A DNA stretch of 34,514 nt, taken from contig CAZWDL010000078.1 of the NCBI GenBank assembly GCA_964632995.1, positions 1 to 34,514 on the forward strand, written 5' to 3'. Positions 18,030 to 25,637 of this stretch are shown one piece after another (the first letter of the stretch is position 1; every line of letters begins with the position of its first letter). The notes under the pieces were generated by a model, which worked only from the letters and a program-made list of their open reading frames with translations, was not told where the DNA came from and made no database searches. This stretch comes from CAZWDL01 sp964632995 (GTDB lineage Bacteria; Bacteroidota; Bacteroidia; Chitinophagales; Saprospiraceae). Position numbers and translations under genes: made by a program.

Positions 18030-18212
18030 TTAGAACCAATTAAACGTCCCTCCTTTCATCCGGTGCACGCGATACAGGTACGGATCATAGGTGTAGGCCG
18101 GCATATAGCCGCTCTTCTTTCCTTTCTCCCAGCGGATGGCGAAGACGTCTTCTCTGCCGTGGAAAACAGACCGGAATAAACGGATATCGTCCTTAGAAGG
18201 AGTTGGCTTCAT
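18030..18212 (-). pseudogene. 5' remnant of a TOTE-type archaeo-eukaryotic primase gene
   Basis: The 60-aa frame has RLFRSVFHGREDVFAIRWEK, then SGYMPAYTYDPYLYRVHRMKGGTF and a stop. This matches the first 50 or so residues of the TOTE conflict-system primase module (LFRSLFRGREDVFA..WEKG..GYMPAY..DPY.YR.H..KGGTF). The full module continues for several hundred residues to catalytic Asp residues and, in TOTE proteins, helicase and nuclease domains. All of that is missing. Homology stops at about 18041, where the neighbouring unrelated frame takes over. It is a truncated leftover of a mobile conflict system. Confidence 0.65.
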
Positions 18213-18323
18213 ATGAATAGAATGGTTAAGGGAGTAGCCAATTTTTTCATAAAATATACGCTTTGGAAAGTTTTTTTAAAAGAGTGAAAACCGGTAATTT
18301 ATAGAATTAAAATACTTTATGTA

Positions 18324-20003
18324 ATGTACCAATATTCACTTTTCAACCTATCAGAACACGAATCCTTTTCCCAGAAAATTCAATCCCTCCATCCCACGGA
18401 TTTGAATGGTTTATTCGGCAGTGCTGTTTTAGCCCGGGGACAGGGTTATTACCACAATCAACAGATAGAAAACGTAAGGTTTCAGCCGGGGAAAGTAACC
18501 GCCAAAGCTTTTGGGCAGGATTTATATGATGTAATGGTAGAGCGAGAAGACCAGGGAATTACAGGTCACTGCAGTTGTCCTTATGACGGACCCTGCAAAC
18601 ACCTGGCGGCTTTGTTGCTTTATGTGATCAATGATCCGGAGCCTGAAGCGTTGGAAATATTGGACCCAGCGGATCCAACTGGTGAGGAAGGACAGTCATT
18701 CGAAGCCTACATCGATGCGCTGACGAAAGAAGAATTAAAGCAACTGGTCCTGCAGTTCGCGCCGGATAGTTTCCGGCATACTATCCGGCTCAAATTTGCC
18801 AGTAGGAAAACCCAGCAAAGGGAATTTCTTTATGTGAAGAATGGCGTGCAGAATTTATTCACCCGGGATCTGTACGACATTGAAGCCTTTGAAACGGAAC
18901 TCTCCGATTGGATGGAACAAATAAGAGGCTTGTGGCTGGAAATGCCGGACGAAATTGGAGAGTTGCTCCTCTACGTTATCGAACAGGTCGGCGAAAGTTT
19001 TGAGGAAGGATATCTATACGGTCATTATTCAGATCATTCTTATGATGGATTAGCATTCGGATGCTATATGGCGGAATTCATTGCTGCCATGCCGCCTCAA
19101 AAGCGGACGGGCTGGCTGCCGAAGTTGTGGGAATCGATAAATGGATTGGCATACACCACATTTGATAATTTTCCCGCAGAAACTGCCGACAGGATTCCCC
19201 CTGAAGAACTCGTCCATTTTAAGGAATTGGTATTGGAAAATGATCTGACGTGGGGTCTTGCCGAATATTACCGTAGGCATATTTATAATAAAATTGAGCC
19301 TGTATTGGATGATGGGGAAAAACAGTCTTTACTAAAGGAGCTAAGCAGCTCTAGTAATTACTTCACGATACGATTGGCCGAGTATGATGAAAGCAAAGGG
19401 GAAATTGTCCGGGCTATTGAACTGCTCGACAAAAAGCTGAATGAAGAAGAGGCGAACCGTCCTTTCTACTATTCCGCTAGGGACGAGCTTTTCGAGAAGC
19501 GCATTCAAATGGAAGAAGAATACCGGAGCGGAACATCGACTTTTGAGCTGACTAAAAAATATCTGGAAAACGTTCCCCGGGTCCAAAGCATCCAATTTGC
19601 AAAGCGAGTCTTGCCGGAAAAACTACAGCGATTTGAAGCTATTTTGGAAAAGCAAAACCCCAGTCAATTCGTCGAATACCTGGAGGAGGAAGAGCGTTTG
19701 ACGGAAATCCCTCCCTTGTTCAAAAAATACCCCCGTCAATTACACCTTTCACTCATTCAATACCCCTTCTATCAGAGACACAGGCAGCTTTTTCCGAAAC
19801 TTGCCTTGCGTGTATTTGAAAAGCTGCTGGAGGACGAACTGCCACATACGGGTGACCGGCATTATTACAAGGTGGCGGAATTGCTGAATGAGATCAAAGC
19901 GATCAAACCGGAAGAGGCGTTTGAGCAGCAGGTCGCCGAAATTAAATCAACTTATTCACGGCGGAGGAAGTTGAAGGAAATTCTGAGCCAGGCGGGATTG
20001 TGA
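18324..20003 (+). CDS. SWIM zinc-finger protein
   Basis: The 559-aa protein has a SWIM zinc finger at residues 83-93: GHCSCPYDGPCKH, with ligands C83, C85, C91 and H93. It is preceded by the usual beta-strand context (ARGQGYYHNQQIENVRF). The rest is helical, with leucine-rich and acidic repeats and KKYPRQLHLSLIQYPFYQRH-type segments suggesting helical-repeat scaffolding. No helicase motifs are present, so it is not a SWI2/SNF2 fusion. SWIM fingers bind DNA or proteins. The start MYQYSLFNLS has no ATG nearby upstream. It is the first gene of a plus-strand group with the AAA ATPase, and its partner is unknown. Confidence 0.85.
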   Translation: MYQYSLFNLSEHESFSQKIQSLHPTDLNGLFGSAVLARGQGYYHNQQIENVRFQPGKVTAKAFGQDLYDVMVEREDQGITGHCSCPYDGPCKHLAALLLYVINDPEPEALEILDPADPTGEEGQSFEAYIDALTKEELKQLVLQFAPDSFRHTIRLKFASRKTQQREFLYVKNGVQNLFTRDLYDIEAFETELSDWMEQIRGLWLEMPDEIGELLLYVIEQVGESFEEGYLYGHYSDHSYDGLAFGCYMAEFIAAMPPQKRTGWLPKLWESINGLAYTTFDNFPAETADRIPPEELVHFKELVLENDLTWGLAEYYRRHIYNKIEPVLDDGEKQSLLKELSSSSNYFTIRLAEYDESKGEIVRAIELLDKKLNEEEANRPFYYSARDELFEKRIQMEEEYRSGTSTFELTKKYLENVPRVQSIQFAKRVLPEKLQRFEAILEKQNPSQFVEYLEEEERLTEIPPLFKKYPRQLHLSLIQYPFYQRHRQLFPKLALRVFEKLLEDELPHTGDRHYYKVAELLNEIKAIKPEEAFEQQVAEIKSTYSRRRKLKEILSQAGL

Positions 20004-20112
20004 GCACGGACCGTTGCACCATGTGAAATCTGAAGTAAGGAAAAGTCCGGCATTCAAACTGGTTAAAGAGGGCAGAAAAGCTTACCTTAGGAAATGTGAA
20101 ACCGAAGTAACC

Positions 20113-21057
20113 ATGCTGTCCGAATTACATATCCGAAACTTTCGCCTCTTCGAAGACTTACATCTAAGAGGGTTGAGTCAGGTCAATCTCTTTGCGGGAA
20201 AGAACAACACCGGTAAAACCGCTCTGCTGGAAGCTCTACGCATCTATGCGGCTCAAGGTGAGGATACCGTTGTGAATCACATCTTAAAACAGCGGGGTGA
20301 GTTTACGCCTTCCTGGTCATCTTCCTATGATGCGTTGTTTAACCGTCGGTTGTTTCAGGCGGATAAGGAAAAACAGGATCTTCAAATTAATGATCTGACT
20401 ATTTTCCGGCAGAAAGGCCCGAACGATGATGTTGAATACCGGATTGAAGGTCTTAAAGGACCCAACTCAAAACTCAAAGCAAATGTCACTCCCGATCATC
20501 CAAGAGATCAGGTGATCTTTGTGCCTTTTATGATGAATGGCTTTCAACTGGAGCCACTATGGGAAAAAATTGTATTGACGGAATTGGAAGAAGAGGTGCT
20601 TCGTATTCTCCGTCAAACTGTAGAACCCCGTCTCGTTCGACTGGATGTCAAGGAAGATAAGACAAAGGTCCGTTTGGAGGACGAATCTGGGCCATTATCC
20701 CTTCAGACCCTTGGTGACGGCGTGCAGCGCGTGCTTTTGCTGGCGCTCGCCCTGGTCAACGCTAAGGGTAAGATGTTACTGATCGATGAATTCGAGGCCG
20801 GCCTGCACTTTAGCGTTCAGGAAAAGCTTTGGGAACTGGTTTTCGAGTATGCTCAGAAGTGGGACATTCAGATTTTCGCGACTACTCATAGCGAGGACGC
20901 GCTTCGCTCTTTCTACTATGTAGCCTCGAAGCCGGAAAACAGAGAAAAGGCCTTTTTCGCCAGGTTGCAGTTTAACCGGCAGAGAAAACTGGAAGCTATT
21001 TCCTACGACATCGATCGCCTGGAGGATGCCCTGGAACTGAACCTGGAAATTCGCTGA
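20113..21057 (+). CDS. AAA ATPase, OLD/AAA_15-like
   Basis: A 314-aa ATPase of the RecF/OLD type from MLSELHIRNFRLF. It shows Walker A GKNNTGKT (residues 29-36), an ABC-like signature region near LSLQTLGDGVQRVLLLALAL, Walker B MLLIDEFEAGLH (D225, E226) and the H-loop FATTHSEDALRSF. This order and the short insert match AAA_15/AAA_21 proteins. Such proteins act as the ATPase half of two-gene systems whose second half is a TOPRIM nuclease-like protein, as in OLD and PARIS. Here the next gene, four bases downstream, is a DUF3226/TOPRIM gene, but it is broken. The upstream ATG at 20014 is unlikely because RNF homology starts at MLSEL. Confidence 0.85.
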   Translation: MLSELHIRNFRLFEDLHLRGLSQVNLFAGKNNTGKTALLEALRIYAAQGEDTVVNHILKQRGEFTPSWSSSYDALFNRRLFQADKEKQDLQINDLTIFRQKGPNDDVEYRIEGLKGPNSKLKANVTPDHPRDQVIFVPFMMNGFQLEPLWEKIVLTELEEEVLRILRQTVEPRLVRLDVKEDKTKVRLEDESGPLSLQTLGDGVQRVLLLALALVNAKGKMLLIDEFEAGLHFSVQEKLWELVFEYAQKWDIQIFATTHSEDALRSFYYVASKPENREKAFFARLQFNRQRKLEAISYDIDRLEDALELNLEIR

Positions 21058-21061
21058 ATGC

Positions 21062-21724
21062 ATGGCATAACAACTCATTGTCGAAGGGAAGGACGCCATT
21101 GCATTGGCTAACTTGTTGAAAAAACGTGGCCTGGCGCCGTCAATAGGCTATCGCAACCCGCTAAAGTTCAAAGACGAATTTGTGCTTGAAGCGGGGGGCT
21201 ATCAGAAAGCCCTGGTGGCCTTTCGTGAAGCTCTTGATAATCCGGATTTGTTTAATATCGGTTTAGTGATTGACGCCAACGAAGCTGGCGCAGAAGCCCG
21301 TTGGCAGTCCGTCAGAAATATTTTACTTGATAAGCTACCCTCAGAAATAGTCGACCGTAAAACCGTTAAATCTAATGGAATCATCCTCGAGGAAGAAAAT
21401 CTTCCTACTATCGGTGTTTGGATTATACCCGATAATCAAAACCCTGGCTATTTGGAGCATTTTCTGGCCGGTATGGTAGCAGATAATGATGATCTATGGA
21501 AGTACGCTGAAGAAACTATACAGGAACTTGGAACGGAAGGATTACGCCGGTTTTCTTCCACAAAAACTCAGAAGGCACTTTTGCACACCTGGTTGTCTTG
21601 GCAACCGGAGCCTGGAAAGCCATTTGGGCTGGCGATCGAGATGGGCTATTTGGATGCCAAATCTGCTTCAGTTGACGCGTTCGTTGAGTGGTTCCAAAAA
21701 ACTTTTGAATTGGGAGGTGAATAA
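21062..21724 (+). pseudogene. DUF3226 (TOPRIM-like) gene with nonsense codon at position 3
   Basis: The frame from ATG at 21062 reads M-A-stop-QLIVEGKDAIALANLLKKRG. The family consensus start is close to M-x-K-x-L-I-V-E-G-x-D, so TAA at 21068 looks like AAA (Lys) mutated. Beyond it the full domain is open: GLVIDANEAGAEARWQSV, PTIGVWIIPDN, GYLEHFLAGMV and TWLSWQPEPGKPFGLAI, all typical DUF3226. The acidic cluster is D-A-N where D-x-D is usual. Re-initiation at TTG 21104 is possible but would lose the EGKD glutamate. It would be the TOPRIM partner of the AAA protein. It could also be a sequencing error. Confidence 0.75.
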
Positions 21725-21756
21725 CTCTGGGAAAATTGATGAAAAAAATTATCAAG

Positions 21757-21795
21757 ATGAACGTCTCCGCCAAACTCGAAAAACGAGAAAGATGA
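21757..21795 (+). other. Short frame MNVSAKLEKRER, repeated start
   Basis: Starts with the same 24 nucleotides as 17169-17192, then diverges and stops at 21793-21795. The stop codon overlaps the ATG of the following small gene. It may be a leader peptide or a scar from recombination. Confidence 0.3.
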
Positions 21796-22028
21796 CAGCT
21801 TCCAGCGTTTACGATTCGGTGGCAGATTGTATTGCCAGTATGAATCCGGAAAAAGTTCTAGAGCTTCGGGCGGATCCTGACATGCAGGGCCGGTTGGAAG
21901 AACTTATTGAAAAGGAGAAAACGACCGGCTTATCCGCAGAAGAAAAGGAAGAATTGGATCATTACATTGTGCTGGAACGCCTTATTCGTTTAGCTAAAGC
22001 ACGTGCGCTTTATCGACTTTCCCAATGA
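21792..22028 (+). CDS. Small acidic protein upstream of HNH gene
   Basis: A 78-aa protein from MTASSVYDSVADCIASMNPEK with a long helical second half rich in Glu and Leu (RLEELIEKEKTTGLSAEEKEE, then HYIVLERLIRLAKARALYRL). Its TGA stop overlaps the ATG of the HNH endonuclease frame (ATGA), so the two are translationally coupled. Small charged proteins of this kind are regularly found directly upstream of stand-alone HNH genes in Bacteroidetes and cyanobacteria, and could be a partner or antitoxin. No tested function is known to me. A longer frame reaching back to 21486 is a shadow of the DUF3226 gene. Confidence 0.65.
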   Translation: MTASSVYDSVADCIASMNPEKVLELRADPDMQGRLEELIEKEKTTGLSAEEKEELDHYIVLERLIRLAKARALYRLSQ

Positions 22029-22438
22029 GCCGCTACGTTTTGGAATGCCTTACGTCTGCTGTTAACTGAGCGCGCCAATCATCGTTGCGAATATTGCCTC
22101 ATCCCCGAGGCAAATAGCTTCTATAATTTTCAGGTAGACCATATTATCAGTCTGAAGCACGGTGGGCAAACCAAGAAGGAAAATTTAGCTTTTGCTTGTA
22201 GTCTATGCAACCGGAGTAAAGGAAGCGACTTGGGCACTGTTCTGGGAGGGGAAAGTGATATCATCCGCTTTTAAATCTTCGTAAGGACAAGTGGACTGAT
22301 CATTTCGCATGGCAGGAGGATGGTCTTATCCTTTCCAAGACCCGCATTGGAGAAGCCACTATCAAAATTTTTGGGTTTAACCATTCGGATAGCATTTTGG
22401 AACGAAGGCTTCTCATTGCGTCAGGATTATATCCTTGA
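22025..22438 (+). pseudogene. HNH endonuclease gene with two compensating frameshifts
   Basis: ATG at 22025 begins MSRYV, then a TTTT run at 22038-22041 shifts the frame. Removing one T gives WNALRLLLTERANHRCEYC. The body carries the HNH/zinc signature: RCEYC, VDHIISLKHGGQT, ENLAFACSLCNRSKG. A second shift at TTTT 22269-22272 (one T missing) hides the tail, which otherwise reads FLNLRKDKWTDHFAWQED and continues through TRIGEATIKIF and ERRLLIASGLYP to TGA at 22436. Corrected length is about 137 aa, normal for this family. Either the gene is decaying or both homopolymer runs are assembly errors. Confidence 0.8.
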
Positions 22439-22486
22439 ATTTCCACTCAAGGCCATCGGTTAGCATGCTCAGGAAAAATAGAAAAT

Positions 22487-23047
22487 TCAAGCAGCCTGCT
22501 GTATATCTTGCAAGTAGATAGACCCATCGGGGCGTGTAATACCACGTACCACGACCAGGTTATCCCAATACTCTTTCACTATTTTGGCAACGGTATCCTC
22601 CGGAACACGAATAGTAATCAAGTTTGTCGTATCCAAAAGCTGGAGTTTAATTTGATGATTCGGCAGGTCAGCGGCTACTAAACGGCCGGTGATGGTCATT
22701 GGGGCTTCCTCTCTGGTTTCTTGTGAACTTGCCTTAGCGAGTAGGTCCTCTAATTCAGGTTGGATAGCCGGATGAGGATGTGAGGACAAAGCCAATTGAG
22801 TCAACTGAACAGCCTCCTTAGTAAAACCACAGTCTAAGGCCAGGGAAGCAGCACTTCTCAAAAACACAGACCGCGTAAGTTTATAAGTCTCTTGCAGGGG
22901 AGCTGCTAATGCAACTACCTTTTCTAAGTAGAAAGCCTTTTCAAAGAATAATCGGGCCGTAGGGTCTTCTCCACGTTGATGAGCCAATCGTGCCTCATCG
23001 ACAAACTCCATGGCCATTTGGTGCAAGGTACTCATCTCGCTGGTCAT
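22487..23047 (-). CDS. Unrecognised protein, helical N-terminus and beta C-terminus
   Basis: The 186-aa protein has a TPR-like helical half (MAMEFVDEARLAHQRGED then FFEKAFYLEKVVALAA and SLALDCGFTKEAVQLTQLAL). This is followed by a short beta-rich domain, MTITGRLVAADLPNHQIKLQLL and TITIRVP-type strands, ending in VVVRGITRPDGSIYLQDI, which could be an OB-like barrel. Its ATG overlaps the stop of the upstream gene by four bases, so the two are co-translated and probably form a complex. It converges on the HNH gene. No family name is offered. Confidence 0.7.
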   Translation of the reverse strand: MTSEMSTLHQMAMEFVDEARLAHQRGEDPTARLFFEKAFYLEKVVALAAPLQETYKLTRSVFLRSAASLALDCGFTKEAVQLTQLALSSHPHPAIQPELEDLLAKASSQETREEAPMTITGRLVAADLPNHQIKLQLLDTTNLITIRVPEDTVAKIVKEYWDNLVVVRGITRPDGSIYLQDIQQAA

Positions 23048-23580
23048 AGCTTGTTAAGTTTAGCTTTCGGCGTACTAAATTCTACAACAATAACATAAAC
23101 GGGCAAGTTCTTGTAGGGTGATTGCTTCACCTGTTGTTTTTTCTTTTGTACTCGTGCATTCAGGGAATTTCCCCGACTTTCTTTTAATATTCCAGAAACC
23201 TCCAACAAGGCCTCCAGGATTGGAAATCCGCGCTCGTCTTTTCTACCAAGCCAATAATCCACGCCGCTTCCTTTTCTTGCTCGTTGTACTTCTGAATACT
23301 CAGTTAAGTTAAGAATTAACGGTAAAGCGATTCCCACAGCTGCATATTCCACTAATTCTTGTTCGTCCTTCCATGTACTTGCTGCATCAGAAGGTAATTT
23401 TGAATGCCAGATTAAAGGTACTAATTCATCATCCCCCTCCAAATGTAAGTTTAGTTCGGTCCCTGATTCGTGGCCACTATATTCCAAACAGTAAATAGCG
23501 GCTTCTGCAAGGTAACTGCCGGCAACCGGGGTAAATCCTGGAAATCCTTTTCGCAGTTCGTCAATGTCTATTCTGAACAT
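23044..23580 (-). CDS. Unrecognised protein, first gene of an overlapping pair
   Basis: The 178-aa protein begins MFRIDIDELRKGFPGFTPVA. It has RARKGSGVDYWLGRKDERGF followed by LEALLEVSGIL, RVQKKKQQVKQS and a final VYVIVVEFSTPKAKL. The D-x-W-L-G ... LEVSG pattern with a later Gln/Lys stretch and a V-V-E-F strand is reminiscent of a nuclease-like alpha/beta fold, but the motif is too weak to call an enzyme. Similar two-gene units occur in cyanobacteria and Bacteroidetes with no assigned role, as far as I recall. It overlaps the next gene by ATGA. Confidence 0.65.
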   Translation of the reverse strand: MFRIDIDELRKGFPGFTPVAGSYLAEAAIYCLEYSGHESGTELNLHLEGDDELVPLIWHSKLPSDAASTWKDEQELVEYAAVGIALPLILNLTEYSEVQRARKGSGVDYWLGRKDERGFPILEALLEVSGILKESRGNSLNARVQKKKQQVKQSPYKNLPVYVIVVEFSTPKAKLNKL

Positions 23581-23696
23581 CAGTGGTAATTCGCTTTTGT
23601 TTTTTTCTTCTTGCCGGAAGTGTGAAGAAAGAATTCCACAGCCTTAAAGATACCGATTTGGTATAAGAGAAACAACTCGCGAAATACGAACCACCC

Positions 23697-23811
23697 TGCC
23701 CGGGGTTCTTAGGGGTATCCCCTAAACAAGTATGCATGTTTACCGGCAACACCGGAGCAAGCAATTCCCAAAATTGTTGACGGGAAACATGCGTACGCAA
23801 GTACCCGGGCA
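23697..23811. repeat. Foldback element of 115 bp
   Basis: Outer arms TGCCCGGG (23697-23704) and CCCGGGCA (23804-23811) and inner arms GTATGCATGTTT (23730-23741) and AAACATGCGTAC (23785-23796) pair in register. Between them sits TTAGGGGTATCCCCTAA, itself a hairpin. A related end occurs near 25429-25450 (AAACGCAAGCACCCGGG). It is non-coding and MITE- or REP-like. Confidence 0.6.
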
Positions 23812-23835
23812 CCTTTAGATTATAGTTTTCTATGG

Positions 23836-23970
23836 CTCATTTTTTGGCTATACTGCGTTACTCATCGGTCACGCCTCCGCCTGCCGAAGCAGGCTATGGC
23901 CTGCGGAGGCAGGTAGCTCCACTATGTTCCCTCTTCGTGCTACTTCCACCTGCGGCGCCTTATTCTCCTG
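23836..23970. repeat. Dispersed repeat with palindrome, abutting lipoprotein gene
   Basis: GCCTCCGC (23873-23880) and GCGGAGGC (23903-23910) pair around an inner CCTGCCGAAGCAGG palindrome. The following TAGCTCCACTATG is shared with 16733-16745. The element runs into the signal peptide region of the next gene and seems to have replaced its start codon. Confidence 0.5.
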
Positions 23971-24513
23971 TTGCCGCTTTTTATTACCGCCTGTGAGTTC
24001 ACTTCCACGTCCGAACCTGAACCGGCAGACCTGTCCGCTTCAGTAGCGGCGGAAAGCACCGCCGAACTGGCGGACCTGCTAAACCAAAGCCAGCGTACGT
24101 CAAAAAATGTAAATACTAATAATTTAATTTTAACAGCCGCCTTGGTAGAGGGGGTATCGATTCAGCTAGAAGGAGGGGTGACGGGGTCTTTTTCCGCCGA
24201 CTTCAAGGTGCGTTCATCAGGAGACGCCAGCGGAGAGATGACCATTCGCGGAATAGATTTTACAGAGAAATACGTGATCCTGGAAGGGCGGTCGGGCTGC
24301 GGAACGGAGGCTCCTAATCCCGTCACTATAGGTGGATATTTCATTGAAGAATCCGAAGGGACCTCCACCAAATCGGATTTCACTGCGGCGGTTCGCCCCT
24401 CAGAGGGAGGGACTGGTGTTATCATTGATTTTAATACCTCCGACTCCGACAAACAGGTAGAGGTCGATGGTGTTCTGCGTGTCACCTCCGAAGCATGCGA
24501 TGATCCACAGTAG
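23971..24513 (+). CDS. Predicted lipoprotein, start codon unclear
   Basis: The frame gives 180 aa from a TTG, but the codons upstream continue the signal peptide (RRLILLLPLFITACEF, lipobox ITAC), with no ATG or GTG before a stop or repeat-derived sequence. The mature part is Ser/Thr-rich and beta-rich: SADFKVRSSGDASGEMTIRG, YVILEGRSGCGTE, VIIDFNTSDSD. Two Cys (in GRSGCGTE and SEACDD) could form a disulfide. The family was not recognised. The 5' end was probably altered by the adjacent repeat. The minus-strand frame over it is a shadow. Confidence 0.55.
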   Translation: MPLFITACEFTSTSEPEPADLSASVAAESTAELADLLNQSQRTSKNVNTNNLILTAALVEGVSIQLEGGVTGSFSADFKVRSSGDASGEMTIRGIDFTEKYVILEGRSGCGTEAPNPVTIGGYFIEESEGTSTKSDFTAAVRPSEGGTGVIIDFNTSDSDKQVEVDGVLRVTSEACDDPQ

Positions 24514-24554
24514 CCTGTTTTACTCTTTCCTTTCTTGTCTGGGTAAAACTCGCT

Positions 24555-25121
24555 GATCCTCTGGGTGGGGGAGTCTCAACCACCGCAAAAGGTAACGCGC
24601 GTGCTTTAGGCAAGCGCGCCATCGCGGTCATCCCTACATCCGGGCCATCCAGGTTCAGAAAATGTGGCTAAGCGGATTATTCGCTCCGCTCATGAGACCG
24701 CTTCGCTCAGTTACTCGCTACGCTCGTGATCCTCGGGTGGGGGAGATCCAATCGGCGAAAAAGGTTACGCACGTGCTTTAAGCAAGCTCGGCATCGCGGT
24801 CATCCCTACATCCGGGCCATCCCGGTTCAGAAAATGTGGCTGAGCGGATTATTCGCTCTGCTCATGAGACCGCTTCGCTCAGTTACTCGCTACGCTCGTG
24901 ATCCTCTGGGTGGGGGACTACAACCACCGCAAAAGGTAACGCCCCGCTAATCGCGGAGCTAGCCTTTTTCATTTCCCATTCCTCCCTCGAGCAAGCTGGA
25001 TATGCTTAATAAGTGGTTGAGGTCGGAGGATTACTCGCTACGCTCGTGATCCTCGGGTGGGGGAGATCCAATCGGCGAAAAAGGTTACGCACGTGCTTTA
25101 AGGCACGTGCTCGCCTTTTTT
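24555..25121. repeat. Tandem array of about 172-bp units with terminator-like hairpins
   Basis: Units begin with GATCCTC(T)GGGTGGGGGA at 24555, 24728, 24900 and 25048. Units 1 and 2 are similar over about 172 bp, including CATCGCGGTCATCCCTACAT and ACTCGCTACGCTCGT. Unit 3 diverges after about 60 bp and unit 4 is a short 3' copy. Each starts with AAAAGGT(T/A)ACG followed by a GC-rich hairpin. In unit 4 the hairpin GCACGTGC-TTTAAG-GCACGTGC is followed by CGCCTTTTTT. No gene is inside. The array is probably a duplicated terminator-bearing repeat. Confidence 0.7.
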
Positions 25122-25165
25122 AATTCCATCCATTCGCTTGAGCAAGCTCAGCTCATGGCTGAAAT

Positions 25166-25200
25166 TAAAAAAGGCCGCGGCGAATGCCGCGACCTTTTTC
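25166..25200 (-). terminator. Rho-independent terminator of tRNA-Pro
   Basis: On the minus strand, GGTCGCGGC-ATTC-GCCGCGGCC forms a 9-bp stem with one G-T pair, followed by TTTTTT. It starts about 15 bases after the tRNA 3' end. The A-run on the other side makes it usable in both directions. Confidence 0.85.
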
Positions 25201-25208
25201 TTAATTGT

Positions 25209-25282
25209 CGGGATGAGAGGATTCGAACCTCCGGCCTCACGCCCCCCAGACGTGCGCTCTAACCGGGCTGAGCTACATCCCG
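25209..25282 (-). tRNA. tRNA-Pro (anticodon GGG)
   Basis: The minus strand folds as a full cloverleaf. The acceptor stem is CGGGATG with CATCCCG, the D arm is GCTC...GAGC, the anticodon stem CACGT/GCGTG has loop CTGGGGG, and the T arm is GGAGG-TTCGAAT-CCTCT. The anticodon GGG reads proline CCC and CCU. It is 74 nt, with CCA not encoded. A terminator follows. Confidence 0.93.
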
Positions 25283-25476
25283 TTTCGCCCGCCGAAGCTT
25301 TAGCGTAGGCGGGGGTTTTAATAACAGACGGCAAAACTAACCATTCCATCCATAATACACAACCCGGCAGTCAAAAAGTTTCCGAAAAAATAAGAGATGC
25401 GTCAAAGGGGACCTTTTCGAATTTCCTTAAACGCAAGCACCCGGGAACTTTAACTAACCCAATGGAGGAGGAACTA

Positions 25477-25637
25477 AGAGCTTGTTGGGACTTTCAGTCT
25501 GAGGCGAAAGGGAGCAAATTTTCTTTCATACAAGGCAAATTTTGCAGTCGGATGCGGGCAATCCGGCGAAAAATTTAACGCCGTATGAAAGAAAATTTAC
25601 CACTTGTAGGCCAGAAATGAAAGTCCCAACAAGCTCT
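25477..25637. repeat. 161-bp foldback element with 20-bp terminal inverted repeats
   Basis: AGAGCTTGTTGGGACTTTCA at 25477-25496 is exactly inverted at 25618-25637. A second perfect pair, AAATTTTCTTTCATAC and GTATGAAAGAAAATTT, lies inside, and CGGAT...ATCCG forms the central loop stem. It has no coding capacity. Its right edge overlaps the stop codon of the barrel gene. It is probably a MITE-like or structured repeat. Confidence 0.8.

Noticed and set aside
23561..23812. 83-codon minus-strand frame
   Set aside because: It spans a foldback repeat and overlaps the start of a better gene; composition is not protein-like.
24162..24485. 107-codon minus-strand frame
   Set aside because: Shadow of the lipoprotein gene on the other strand.
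24555..25121. Tandem units as a CRISPR array
   Set aside because: Repeats are about 172 bp and similar throughout, not short repeats with unique spacers.
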